Origin: Sphingomonadaceae bacterium
GTDB taxonomy: Bacteria; Pseudomonadota; Alphaproteobacteria; Sphingomonadales; Sphingomonadaceae
DNA: 64,000 bases
NCBI GenBank assembly: GCA_020850455.1
Contig: JADZEQ010000005.1
Location: 222,873 to 286,872 of the forward strand
Direction: 5' to 3'
A model generated the notes under the pieces. It ran no database searches. It saw only the letters and a program-made list of their open reading frames with translations, and was not told where the DNA came from. Shown one piece after another: positions 1 to 8,256 of the stretch. The first letter of the stretch is position 1. Each line of letters opens with the position of its first letter. The translations under genes and the position numbers were made by a program.

Positions 1-755
1 TTATAGGCGAGGTAGAGCAGGAACGGCCGGTCGCGATTTTGCCCGACAAATTGCACTGCCCGGTCGGTAAATATGTCGGTGATATTGCCGCGTGGTTGTA
101 CGATATTGCGCCCGTCGAGGATGGGAAATCTCTGTCGGGTAATCAGGCCATCCTGACCGGTATCGGTACTGACAAAATCATTGTCCTCATCCGCGAAATA
201 TCGCGTCGCCCCGTCGACAAAGCCGTAAAAGCTGTCGAAACCCTGTTCGGTCGGAAAGCGATCATTGCCATTGCCGACGTGCCATTTGCCGACTGCGGCC
301 GTTATATAGCCAGCGCTGCGCGCCACCTCGGCAAAGGTTGTTTCGCTCCCCGGCATACCGACGTCAGCACCACGCCCGGTAATGTTGAAGTGAAAGCCAA
401 AGCGTTGCTGTGATCGGCCCGACAATAATCCAGCGCGCGATGGGGAACATATCGGCGCGGTGGCATAAGCGGTGGTGTAACGAATGCCGTTGCGCGCCAA
501 AGCGTCGATATTAGGTGTGCGAATGGCGCTGCCATAGGCGCCGACATCGCCATAACCCATATCATCGGCAAGGATGACGATGATATTGGGGCGCATGTGA
601 TTGCGGGCGGACTGAACATTCGTGGTTGCTCCGCGCGCCTGTGCGGCGCTTGGCGCGACGGCAGCCACCGGTGCCATTGCCAGCATCGCCGCCAGCGTCA
701 GGCGCGACCAAATCGGCTTGATCAGGCGGCGGGGCAAGGGGCGCTGGTCCGACAT
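1..755 (-). CDS. Sulfatase, secreted, C-terminus beyond the window
   Basis: This is a type I sulfatase that would hydrolyse sulfate esters in the periplasm or outside the cell. A signal peptide occupies about residues 1-41, with a basic start, a hydrophobic core and an alanine-rich end. It is followed by the metal-binding start ILADDMGYGDVG near residue 61 and the formylglycine signature CSPSRAGLLSGR with Cys103. A Cys-type sulfatase needs a formylglycine-generating enzyme or anSME, neither of which is in the window. The ATG at 755 lies one base after the stop of the GntR regulator gene, so the two are probably translationally coupled. About 250 residues are visible; the rest lies left of position 1. 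The sulfated substrate cannot be read from the sequence. Confidence 0.9.
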   Translation of the reverse strand, partial: MSDQRPLPRRLIKPIWSRLTLAAMLAMAPVAAVAPSAAQARGATTNVQSARNHMRPNIIVILADDMGYGDVGAYGSAIRTPNIDALARNGIRYTTAYATAPICSPSRAGLLSGRSQQRFGFHFNITGRGADVGMPGSETTFAEVARSAGYITAAVGKWHVGNGNDRFPTEQGFDSFYGFVDGATRYFADEDNDFVSTDTGQDGLITRQRFPILDGRNIVQPRGNITDIFTDRAVQFVGQNRDRPFLLYLAY

Positions 756-756
756 G

Positions 757-1494
757 CTAATTCTCCAAAGATGTTCCGCCGTCGCCCGCCGCAACGCGTC
801 GCACGCGCTGCGGTTTGGGATTGGCAAAGACAGTATGATCCGATTCTCTTATCGGTTCTGGGTGCAGCGTTCGCCGCGTGATAAGGATGATTGCACGCGC
901 TGCGCCAGCTGCCACATCGCACTGCCGCGATTTTATCGCCGCCACCATCAGGCGGTGGGCATGGAGTGATTCCAATTCGGTTTCCGGGGTGCCGGGGCGG
1001 TGCAGCCGTTGCTGCCACAATACCAATCGTCCAACATGTTCAAACAATCGCCGAGTAACCGGGCTGCCGCAATGTTGGCCGATGAAGGCGCCGATTGTGA
1101 AGGATATGCGATAGATTTTGCCCTTGTTTGACGTTTCCGGCAATTGTGACGCATCTTTGGGCAGCATTAATTCTAGTTCGTCGATCGCGGCCACCGCCAT
1201 ACGTTCGGCTGCCAAAGCGGCGACGCGGGCGTACATATCCTCCAGCAAACCGAGCAGGTCGAGGAATTCATCCATGTCGATGTTGGCGACGCGCGCGCCC
1301 CGCCATGGCAGAATTTCGACAAAGCCTGCCTGGGCCGCAAGCCGCAACCCCTCACGCGCGGAAGGGCGGCTGACCTTATATCGATCGGCGATATCCTGTT
1401 CGCGTAGCGGCAAACCCGGCGGTAACTGCTGGATGATTATTTCGCGGATTAACGCTTCGCCCAGCCACAATTCTGTCGTGCGATTCTGGCTCAT
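757..1494 (-). CDS. GntR-family transcriptional regulator, FadR (FCD) type
   Basis: The 245-residue protein has an N-terminal winged helix-turn-helix (about residues 8-70, with LREQDIADRYKVSRPSAREGL as the recognition region) followed by an all-helical FCD-like ligand domain (about residues 80-225). FadR-type regulators usually repress catabolic or uptake genes until a small acid ligand binds. It lies between the TonB receptor and the sulfatase on the same strand, so it probably controls this cluster and itself. Two sites of the form TNGT-N3-ACNA in the divergent promoter region at 3906-3918 and 4126-4138 fit its expected operator. The ligand is not known. Confidence 0.88.
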   Translation of the reverse strand: MSQNRTTELWLGEALIREIIIQQLPPGLPLREQDIADRYKVSRPSAREGLRLAAQAGFVEILPWRGARVANIDMDEFLDLLGLLEDMYARVAALAAERMAVAAIDELELMLPKDASQLPETSNKGKIYRISFTIGAFIGQHCGSPVTRRLFEHVGRLVLWQQRLHRPGTPETELESLHAHRLMVAAIKSRQCDVAAGAARAIILITRRTLHPEPIRESDHTVFANPKPQRVRRVAAGDGGTSLEN

Positions 1495-1515
1495 GCTAGC
1501 AACAAATCGTCTGTC

Positions 1516-1555
1516 ATGGCGTCAACCTTCATCCCAAAAATTTGGCTGACGCCAT
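1516..1555. promoter_or_regulatory. Inverted repeat between the TonB receptor and gntR genes
   Basis: A perfect 9-bp inverted repeat (ATGGCGTCA at 1516-1524 and TGACGCCAT at 1547-1555) lies in the 90-base gap between the receptor stop and the gntR start. TGTCAT and ATGACA flank the arms and extend the symmetry after a short offset. It could be an operator for gntR or an RNA stem that reduces read-through from the receptor gene. There is no T-tract, so a simple intrinsic terminator is unlikely. Confidence 0.45.
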
Positions 1556-1584
1556 ATATGACAAACTGCATCAAGCCGTACGAT

Positions 1585-3855
1585 CTAAAATCTGACGCGA
1601 ATACTCGCGCCATATTTGCGCGGCGACGAATAAAAGCCGTTGTTGCTAATGGTCTGCTGCAAATAAATATCATTGCCAATGTTGCGATAAAATGCAGCAA
1701 TCGTCCAATTTCCGATGTCTATCCCCGCGGTAAGGTCGATAATCGTATAGTCGGCCAATTTATTGCTGTTGGTGGCATTTTCATAACCGCCAGCCGAATG
1801 CTGCAAATTGGCGCCAATGTTGAACGTCGCGGAATTGCTGATGGGGATGCGCAGGTCGGCACCCAGATTCATGTCGATATCGCGTGTGCGATTGACCCGG
1901 AAGCCACTGATGTCAGTCAGCGTCCCGGTGTTGCTCAGCACCATCGTGCCCTTTTCAAAACTGCCATTATTGGCAGCGATAGCGGCGCTGAGGTGGAGGC
2001 GACCAAAGCCGAGGTTGATCCGCGCGCGGCTTTCCACCTCGATGCCATAAATATGGTTGTCACCGGCATTTTGCAGAATGAACTGCGGGTTGGTGGCACT
2101 GGCAGCGGTGACCACCTGCACATCCTGCGTATGCGTGTAATAGGCCGCTATATTAAGCACATAGGCGCCGCCGCCCCACGCTGCCTTCCACCCCAATTCG
2201 CCGCCATATACATATTCGGGCGCATAGGGGATGAGCTGGTCTGCATTGGGCACGTCGGACGGCACGCCCAGATTAAACCCGCCCGGTCGATAACCGGTTG
2301 CAAAGCGGGCATAGATATTCTGTTCGTCGTTCAGCCGATATCGCAGCGTCGCGGTTGGCAATGCGCGTGTCCAAGTCCGTGACAATTCGACAAAGAATGG
2401 AATGGCAGTGGAGTTGGCGGTTGATCGCGATCGATCAAAGGAAAAGGATTTGCGGTCGCTTTGTACACGCAGTTCGAGGCTGAGGTTCAAACGTGGCGTA
2501 ATGTCATAGCCGAGTACGCCATATGCCGAATAGCTGTGCAGATTTTCGTGGCTATCATCGAAACGCAACTGGCTGCGTAACCCCGCTGGTGTCGCGGTTC
2601 CAACCGTGCTGACCAGTTCATCCGCACTATTTATGAGCCCGTCCGCGCCGACAATCCATGTCAGCTTTCCGCCATTTTGCGGCGAGGTCAGGTAAATTTG
2701 CCACCCGCCACTTTCAAATTCTTCGCTGTCGCTGTTGCGCAAGGCAACCGGAACCCCGCCGATGACCACGCCTTCAAAGCCCAGAAAATGCGACAAATCC
2801 TCATTCAGTCGGGCCGCGTTCCGATGGCGATAATCCAGATTGACATGCAGATCGCCGATACCGGTGCCGATACTGGTATCGAGATACACATTCTGTTGCT
2901 TTATGTTGGCATAAGCCTCGGTCGACAATATGCGTTCAAAGATGCTTGGGTCGCCGACCGTGCCATTGAATAGCAGCGCCCTATATCCGTTGCTGCCGAA
3001 CCCGGGTGTTTGATTAAAATAATTCTCGAAAGTCAGGCGGACTTCGATGTCATCGGCTGGCTGCCATTGCAATGCTGCGCGGACGCCGGTGCTGCGGTTC
3101 TGGTTGACGATGTTGCCGGTCGCCAAGTTGCGGATATAGCCGCCATCCTGATCATGCGAATAGGCGGCAACACGTGCGCCGAGCACGCCGTCAATGATTG
3201 GAAGGTCAACCGCTCCTTCCAAATCAAGCGTATCAAAACTGTCATAGCCAACGCGCATCCAGCCACCGAAATTATAGAGATTGGGTTTGCGCGCGATGGC
3301 ATTGACCGAACCGCCGACAGCATTACGGCCATAAAGCGCGCCTTGCGGCCCGCGCAAAACCTCCACCCGCGCCAAGTCGAACAGGTCGAGCCGACTGAGT
3401 GAGCGCCCGCCAAAGCCACCGCCTGCAGCATAATGACCGTCGCGATATATGCCGGTGGCGCTTTCAGATGAGCTGACGCGCCCACCGCCCTGACCGCGCA
3501 TTGAAATATCAGCGATATAGGATGGGCCGCTGGTGACCAATGTGGCACCTGCAACCTGTTCCAACAGGCTTTGCGTGTCATCGACCAGTCGGTTGGCAAG
3601 ATCATCGCCGCTGAAAGCGGTAATCGACGCCGGAACCGACTGAACGCCTTCGTTGACGCGGCGGGCAGTGACGACAATTTCACCATCTTCGGGGTCACTG
3701 TCCTGCTGCGCATCGCTGGCGCTGCTGCTTGCCTGTGGCGCGCCATCCTGTTCCGCTGCTGCGTCGACACTGTCGTGCGCAGATGCCGCCGAGGCATAGC
3801 CAAGCACCAGCGTGCACGCGATGAGGCTGACACTGTTCCGAACATATTTTGCCAT
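1585..3855 (-). CDS. TonB-dependent outer-membrane receptor
   Basis: This 756-residue outer-membrane receptor would import a substrate using TonB energy. A signal peptide ends near residue 26, a TonB-box-like segment EIVVTARR lies near residue 60, and a plug domain follows with the typical VEVLRGPQGALYGRNAVGG motif near residues 164-182. The remainder is a beta-barrel ending in a C-terminal Phe (IRVRF) as the Bam machinery expects. It is the first gene of a leftward transcript with the gntR regulator and the sulfatase, so its cargo is probably an organosulfate or a related organic molecule rather than an iron siderophore, although this is inferred from context only. Confidence 0.93.
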   Translation of the reverse strand: MAKYVRNSVSLIACTLVLGYASAASAHDSVDAAAEQDGAPQASSSASDAQQDSDPEDGEIVVTARRVNEGVQSVPASITAFSGDDLANRLVDDTQSLLEQVAGATLVTSGPSYIADISMRGQGGGRVSSSESATGIYRDGHYAAGGGFGGRSLSRLDLFDLARVEVLRGPQGALYGRNAVGGSVNAIARKPNLYNFGGWMRVGYDSFDTLDLEGAVDLPIIDGVLGARVAAYSHDQDGGYIRNLATGNIVNQNRSTGVRAALQWQPADDIEVRLTFENYFNQTPGFGSNGYRALLFNGTVGDPSIFERILSTEAYANIKQQNVYLDTSIGTGIGDLHVNLDYRHRNAARLNEDLSHFLGFEGVVIGGVPVALRNSDSEEFESGGWQIYLTSPQNGGKLTWIVGADGLINSADELVSTVGTATPAGLRSQLRFDDSHENLHSYSAYGVLGYDITPRLNLSLELRVQSDRKSFSFDRSRSTANSTAIPFFVELSRTWTRALPTATLRYRLNDEQNIYARFATGYRPGGFNLGVPSDVPNADQLIPYAPEYVYGGELGWKAAWGGGAYVLNIAAYYTHTQDVQVVTAASATNPQFILQNAGDNHIYGIEVESRARINLGFGRLHLSAAIAANNGSFEKGTMVLSNTGTLTDISGFRVNRTRDIDMNLGADLRIPISNSATFNIGANLQHSAGGYENATNSNKLADYTIIDLTAGIDIGNWTIAAFYRNIGNDIYLQQTISNNGFYSSPRKYGASIRVRF

Positions 3856-3905
3856 TTCCCGACTCTCCCTGTCGCTTTCCGGCCAAATTGCGGAGATTCG
3901 CCCAT

Positions 3906-3918
3906 ATTGTCAAACAAT
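3906..3918. promoter_or_regulatory. Candidate FadR/GntR operator, receptor side
   Basis: The sequence ATTGTCAAACAAT is a perfect palindrome in its arms (ATTGT/ACAAT) and matches the published FadR-subfamily consensus TNGT-N3-ACNA. It lies 50 bases upstream of the receptor ATG. The same site, in the opposite orientation and with one mismatch, is found at 4126-4138. Confidence 0.6.
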
Positions 3919-4125
3919 ATATCGATGGATGCGAGTGATGATGGATGCTGCTATCCGTGCGCTGCCGGTAAGGGCGATATTTGGATTGCGCCGTTTCTGG
4001 CCGCATATAGGCGATAAATGGGCGTATGACGCGCGGGACACTGGCCGGCCACGCCATAGTGGGCAGCGTGACGGTAATGGCGCATCCTATGTCAGAAATG
4101 CAGATACGTTGCCATATTCTGAAAA

Positions 4126-4138
4126 ATTGTTTGACGAT
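4126..4138. promoter_or_regulatory. Candidate FadR/GntR operator, DUF1254 side
   Basis: The sequence ATTGTTTGACGAT is the reverse complement of the site at 3906-3918 with one substitution. It lies 54 bases upstream of the DUF1254 start, almost the same distance as the first site from its own gene, as expected for coordinated control by one regulator. Confidence 0.55.
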
Positions 4139-4192
4139 TATCATTCGCTTGGGCAGTCTCAATCCGGGCATGCGAAGGAGGAAACCGGCGTG

Positions 4193-5569
4193 ATGAACCG
4201 CAGACATATGTTGGTGGGGGGTGCGGCAATGACTGGCGCCATTTGGTCGCAGCAGGCGCTGGGCGCACTGGGGGCAACCGACCGGCCAGCGCCATTGAAC
4301 GGCGCAGCGTCTGATGTGGATGGATCGGCGCTGTCGCCGCTTGCGCGTGTGGCGCGCGAAGCGTGGCTTTATGCTGTGCCCCTGGTCGAAGTATGCGATG
4401 TTCGTCGCCGGATTCTGGCGCGCGGGCCAGCGAACCAATGGGTGCATAACCGCCACCTCACCAATGTCGAAACCCAGCGCGTCACATCCCCCAATAATGA
4501 CACGCTCTATTCGCGCGCGGCACTTGACCTGCGTCATGGGCCGGTAACGATCATCCTGCCGCCGACGGGTACACGCTATTTCTCGGTGCAGCTGGTCGAC
4601 ATGTATTCGAACAATGTCGCGGTGCTCGGCACACGCACCACTGGTGGTGACGGCGGACGCTTCACCATTGCCGGCCGCAACACAACCGCGCCGGATGATG
4701 CCATTCGCGCGCCGAGCAATTGGCTATTTATTCTCGCGCGTACCTTGGTCGACGGGCCGGATGATCTGGCAGCGGCCAACGCCGTGCAGGACGGTTTGGC
4801 GATTGAGGGCGCGTCTGGTGGGCCGTTCAACCTGGCGGTGCCAACCCGCAACGATGACTGGCAGAGTTTTTTTGGCGCGGTTGGCGGCCTGCTACGCGAC
4901 AGCCCACCGCCGGCCACCGACAACGCATTGTTTGCGCGCATCGCGGCTGTTGGCTTGCGACGTGATGGCTTTGCGGCTCCCAACCTGTCTGCCGCCCAGA
5001 TTGCTGAGGTAGAGGGGGGTATTGCAGCCGCCCGCCACTATGTCGGCCAAACGCAGCTTGGTCAGCGCATTGTCGATGGTTGGGCTTACCCGCCATGGAA
5101 TTTGGGTCGGTTTGAACAAGATTATGGCTTTCGTGCACAGATTGCGGTGAGCGGCCTGTTCGCCCTGCCGTTGGAGGAGGCGTTTTACACCCGATCGGTG
5201 GGCGATCGCTCCGATGGGCTGTTCCATGGCGACAATTTTCATATGCGTTTTGCCGCCGACCAAATGCCGCCGGTTGACGGATTCTGGTCAATGACATGCT
5301 ATGAAGCGCGGCCTGATGGCCAGTTCTTCTTTGCCGCAAACAGCATCGACCGCTATGCAATTGGCAACCGCACGCGCGGGCTGCGGCGCGGGGCGGATGG
5401 ATCGCTCGACATATGGATCAGCCGTAACGACCCGGGTGGCGCGCGCAGTGCAAATTGGCTCCCCGCACCAGCGGACAAGCCCTTTGCGCTGTCGATGCGC
5501 GCTTATCTGCCGAAAAAGCCGCTGCTGACCGGGCGATACAGCTTCCCCGAACTGCGCCATTTCGTTTAG
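4193..5569 (+). CDS. DUF1254/DUF1214 domain protein, exported
   Basis: The 458-residue protein begins with a twin-arginine-like export signal (MNRRHML, then a hydrophobic stretch to about residue 26). The N-terminal half matches DUF1254 (AREAWLYAVPLVEV and the SPNNDTLYSRAALDL segment) and the C-terminal half matches DUF1214 (FWSMTCYEARPDGQFF). The biochemical role of this family is unknown. The ATG at 4193 is chosen because AAGGAGG lies about 10 bases before it; the reading frame stays open further upstream but without a ribosome-binding site. It is the first gene of the rightward transcript, followed nine bases later by the M28-like gene. Confidence 0.85.
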   Translation: MNRRHMLVGGAAMTGAIWSQQALGALGATDRPAPLNGAASDVDGSALSPLARVAREAWLYAVPLVEVCDVRRRILARGPANQWVHNRHLTNVETQRVTSPNNDTLYSRAALDLRHGPVTIILPPTGTRYFSVQLVDMYSNNVAVLGTRTTGGDGGRFTIAGRNTTAPDDAIRAPSNWLFILARTLVDGPDDLAAANAVQDGLAIEGASGGPFNLAVPTRNDDWQSFFGAVGGLLRDSPPPATDNALFARIAAVGLRRDGFAAPNLSAAQIAEVEGGIAAARHYVGQTQLGQRIVDGWAYPPWNLGRFEQDYGFRAQIAVSGLFALPLEEAFYTRSVGDRSDGLFHGDNFHMRFAADQMPPVDGFWSMTCYEARPDGQFFFAANSIDRYAIGNRTRGLRRGADGSLDIWISRNDPGGARSANWLPAPADKPFALSMRAYLPKKPLLTGRYSFPELRHFV

Positions 5570-5578
5570 GCGAAATGG

Positions 5579-6925
5579 ATGCAGTATAACCGCCGCAGTC
5601 TGTTCCTGCATGCTATGGCGGCGGGGCTGTGCGGCTGTGCGCCCGGGATGCGATTATCGCCGCGCGCCAATGACAGCGGCAATGCAGCAGGAGCAAATGA
5701 TGTGGCGCAATTTCGTGCCGATATCGAAACCTACGCGGGCGCAGGCATTAAGGCAGCGGGCGGGCCGGGTGATCGTGCGGTTGATCATTGGCTGGAGCGT
5801 GAACTGCAAGCGGCGGGCTATCAGGTCGGTTGGCACAGCATCGACGTGCCCTTTTTCACTACGCGGCAAGCCAGCCTGCGCTGCGCAGGTGATGTGGCGG
5901 CGCTATTACCGCAAGCCGTTGTAACAACCACAGCGGAAGCAGGCATCACGGCGCCACTGATACGCGTCGACAGGCAAAATTATGCGGCGGCCAATGTCGC
6001 GGGGGCGCTGGTGCTGGTTGACCTGCCCGCCGCGCGTTGGTCAAGCATTGCGCCGCTGCATGCGATTTTGCGGCATTTGGCTGCGCAGGGCGCACTGGCG
6101 TTGATCCTCATCACCAATGGGCCGACGGGCGGCGCGATTGCGCTCAACGCCGATGTGGGAGAGCAGAATCTTCGCCGGCCCGTCGCCGTCCTCGCACCGC
6201 GCGATGCCGCGCCCTTCCTGCTCGCGGCAGAACGGCATTTCCCTGCCACGCTGACGTTGACGGGGGAGGGGGGCACGCGCCCCGCCTATAGCCTGTCGGC
6301 GCGCCACCGTGATGCCCGCGCCAGCGGCGGAGCCATCGCCATTTCAACGCCAAAATCTGGGTGGTTCGACTGTGTTGGCGAACGCGGCGGCGGCATCGCG
6401 CTGTGGCTGGCGCTTGCCCGTTGGGCGGCGGCGGAGGGTTGGGCGCGGGATTTCCGCTTCTTTGCGAACAGCGGGCATGAATATGGCAATGCAGGGATGC
6501 AACATCTTTTGCAGACCGATGCACCATCCCCTGCGGAAACGCGCCTGTGGATCCATCTGGGGGCGAATGTCGCCGCGCGCGATTGGCGCGATGGCACCAC
6601 GCCGTTGCAGCCGCTTGATGCGGTTGATCCGCTTCGCACCCTCGCAGTCGGCGAAACGCTGTTGCCCGAAGCGCGCCGATTATTTGTCGGACAGCCGGGG
6701 CTGGACACCCCCATTATCGCTGATGCGCGCGTGGCGGGCGAACTGCACGAATTGGTGGCGGCGGGATACCCCAGAGTGGCGGGCATTTTTGGCGCGCATC
6801 ATTTTCACCATCTGGCAGAGGATGATATGCGCTGCGCTTATCCCGCAGCGCTGCCACAGGTCTTCGCGGCGATGCGCGGGCTAATCGAACAGGTGGTGGC
6901 TTCACCGCTGTCCCATACGGATTGA
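5579..6925 (+). CDS. M28-like peptidase family lipoprotein, metal ligands degenerate
   Basis: The 448-residue protein starts with a twin-arginine-like signal and a possible lipobox (GLCGC near residue 20), so it is probably a periplasmic lipoprotein. The overall layout is that of M28 zinc aminopeptidases with an inserted PA-like domain (about residues 90-230). The usual HxD and DNASG ligand segments are replaced by TPKSGW and GERGGG. Only the SGHEYGN segment (in place of EE) and a late HHLAEDD segment remain recognisable. It may be inactive, or bind metal differently. It follows the DUF1254 gene by nine bases and probably shares its operator. The complete M28 enzyme encoded at 55930 is a useful internal comparison. 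Confidence 0.7.
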   Translation: MQYNRRSLFLHAMAAGLCGCAPGMRLSPRANDSGNAAGANDVAQFRADIETYAGAGIKAAGGPGDRAVDHWLERELQAAGYQVGWHSIDVPFFTTRQASLRCAGDVAALLPQAVVTTTAEAGITAPLIRVDRQNYAAANVAGALVLVDLPAARWSSIAPLHAILRHLAAQGALALILITNGPTGGAIALNADVGEQNLRRPVAVLAPRDAAPFLLAAERHFPATLTLTGEGGTRPAYSLSARHRDARASGGAIAISTPKSGWFDCVGERGGGIALWLALARWAAAEGWARDFRFFANSGHEYGNAGMQHLLQTDAPSPAETRLWIHLGANVAARDWRDGTTPLQPLDAVDPLRTLAVGETLLPEARRLFVGQPGLDTPIIADARVAGELHELVAAGYPRVAGIFGAHHFHHLAEDDMRCAYPAALPQVFAAMRGLIEQVVASPLSHTD

Positions 6926-7046
6926 CCACGTTAGGCGCATATGTCGCACGAAGATAATGGCGGTGCTGTCAGACCAATCGCAACTTTTCTCCGTTCGGCA
7001 GGGCGAGGGCAGGGGAACGCGATCTTCAGGCAGCGAGCGATTGCCA

Positions 7047-7065
7047 CTCAGCCAGAGTGGCTGAG
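7047..7065. repeat. Hairpin-forming inverted repeat
   Basis: CTCAGCCA and TGGCTGAG form perfect 8-bp arms around a three-base loop. An overlapping alternative pairing (GCCACTC with GAGTGGC) is also possible, so the segment can fold in two mutually exclusive ways. The role is unknown. Confidence 0.5.
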
Positions 7066-7084
7066 CGGTGGAGCTTATAGGCCT

Positions 7085-7098
7085 GTCGATCGATCGAC
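7085..7098. repeat. Perfect 14-bp palindrome
   Basis: GTCGATCGATCGAC is a perfect palindrome lying 20 bases after the hairpin at 7047. It could be a protein-binding or recombination site at the edge of the island, or a chance GATC-rich palindrome. Confidence 0.4.
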
Positions 7099-7273
7099 GA
7101 GGTGGCACCGCCGCCCGCGAAACGCGGCCCTTACAAAAAGCGCGGGGCTGAAAATTCAAACTGAGACACTACCCAAAGGTGGTGCATTTGCTCTGACAGG
7201 GCCCTAATTAGACATTCATTGAGATTCGCCATCGGTTCTTCGCTGATTAACATCGCGGCGATAGTAGGAAGGC

Positions 7274-8251
7274 ATGATCACAGATCCAGTTACCAGCTTA
7301 TCAGGCTTCATCGGCTGGCTTGAGAAAAATCCCGTCCCCGCCGGGAAAATCGCGGTATACCGAGGCCTGGCTGACAAAGCCTTTGACCTCCGACCATCCG
7401 TCTTCCGCAAAAACGCCGGCGGTGACGATGTGCGCGCCCGCCGCGAGCACTTATTGCTGAGAGAACTCATCGCCGCGCATCCTGCGGAGTTCACCGGTGA
7501 CGAGACGGCGCTGGAGACGCTTGCCCGGATGCAGCACTATTCGCTGCCCACCCGGCTTCTGGACGTGACCTGGAATCCGCTCGCCGCGCTTTGGTTCGCC
7601 ACGGAAACGCATAGAAAGGTCGTCGAAACAGGGAAGACGACCAAGTCGGGCAAGCAGGAAACCCGGACCGTCCAGACCGTTGGGCAGGTTGTCCGATTGC
7701 TGCTCGATGATCATCACGTCCGCTTCTTCGACAGCGATCGCATCAGCCTAATAGCTAATCTGGCACGGTGCACGTACGAGCAGAAGGAGGATTTGAAGGC
7801 GCTCGTGGCCGCAAACCCGACAACGGATGCTGAGTTGAAGGCCTTCAACCTTCATAAAACGGTCAGGCGTCTCTTGCACTTTGTACGCTCGGAGAAGCCA
7901 GCATTCGAGGCGGAAATCGAGCCCGAGCACCTTAACGACATCTATTTGGTCAAGCCAAAGCTCAGCATTAGGCGCATACTAGCTCAGGAGGGTGCCTTCT
8001 TGGCTTTCGGGCTCACTTCAATGGTGCCGAAGACCGGGAGTCCGATATTCGAGGTCGCAACGTTGGCGGTCAACGCGGCGAGCAAGGTTGACATCCGCAG
8101 GCAACTGGATGGCGTGTCGATCAACGAACGCACGCTCTTCCCGGACATCGAACGTGCCGCACGCTACCTGACTGACGAACTCCAGACTGCCGACCTGCTC
8201 GCACGCGGCGTCCCCTCGACGCCGAAATCACTCTCCAAGAAGCGGAGTTGA
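7274..8251 (+). CDS. FRG-domain protein
   Basis: The 325-residue protein has an N-terminal FRG domain. The signatures are VYRGLADKAFDLRPSVFR near residues 32-50 and MQHYSLPTRLLDVTWNPLAALWFAT near residues 85-110, which are the two conserved blocks of the family. FRG-domain proteins are common in prophages and defence islands; their activity is not established. The C-terminal 200 residues, after a lysine- and threonine-rich linker near residue 120, are not recognised. An AGGAAGG ribosome-binding site precedes the ATG. The next reading frame begins only five bases after the stop, suggesting one operon with the genes to 9469. Confidence 0.85.
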   Translation: MITDPVTSLSGFIGWLEKNPVPAGKIAVYRGLADKAFDLRPSVFRKNAGGDDVRARREHLLLRELIAAHPAEFTGDETALETLARMQHYSLPTRLLDVTWNPLAALWFATETHRKVVETGKTTKSGKQETRTVQTVGQVVRLLLDDHHVRFFDSDRISLIANLARCTYEQKEDLKALVAANPTTDAELKAFNLHKTVRRLLHFVRSEKPAFEAEIEPEHLNDIYLVKPKLSIRRILAQEGAFLAFGLTSMVPKTGSPIFEVATLAVNAASKVDIRRQLDGVSINERTLFPDIERAARYLTDELQTADLLARGVPSTPKSLSKKRS

Positions 8252-8256
8252 ATGTA

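Larger units (their letters stand above)
3856..4192. promoter_or_regulatory. Divergent control region of the receptor and DUF1254 transcripts
   Basis: This 337-base stretch contains no supported gene. It separates the leftward receptor gene from the rightward DUF1254 gene and must carry both promoters. The two FadR-type operators lie here, one about 50 bases from each start codon. A strong ribosome-binding site (AAGGAGG) precedes the DUF1254 start. Confidence 0.7.
6926..7273. other. Intergenic junction between chromosome and island
   Basis: This 348-base gap has no supported gene. It contains two perfect palindromic elements, at 7047-7065 and 7085-7098, and it separates the catabolic cluster from the accessory island. 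No direct repeat of the tRNA-Ser 3' end at 12438 was found in it by eye. Confidence 0.5.

Noticed and set aside
1516-2382. A 288-residue rightward frame antisense to the TonB receptor
   Set aside because: The leftward frame has a full signal peptide, plug and barrel. The antisense frame has no recognisable domain and no ribosome-binding site.
3812-4192. An N-terminal extension of the DUF1254 protein to 3812
   Set aside because: It would run through the receptor start and both operators, and the export signal and ribosome-binding site are at 4193.
7041-7080. A partial serine tRNA (GAGTGGCTGAGCGGTGGAGC) at the left island junction
   Set aside because: Only a D-arm-like stretch can be matched; there is no acceptor, anticodon or T-arm, and the hairpin at 7047-7065 explains the resemblance.
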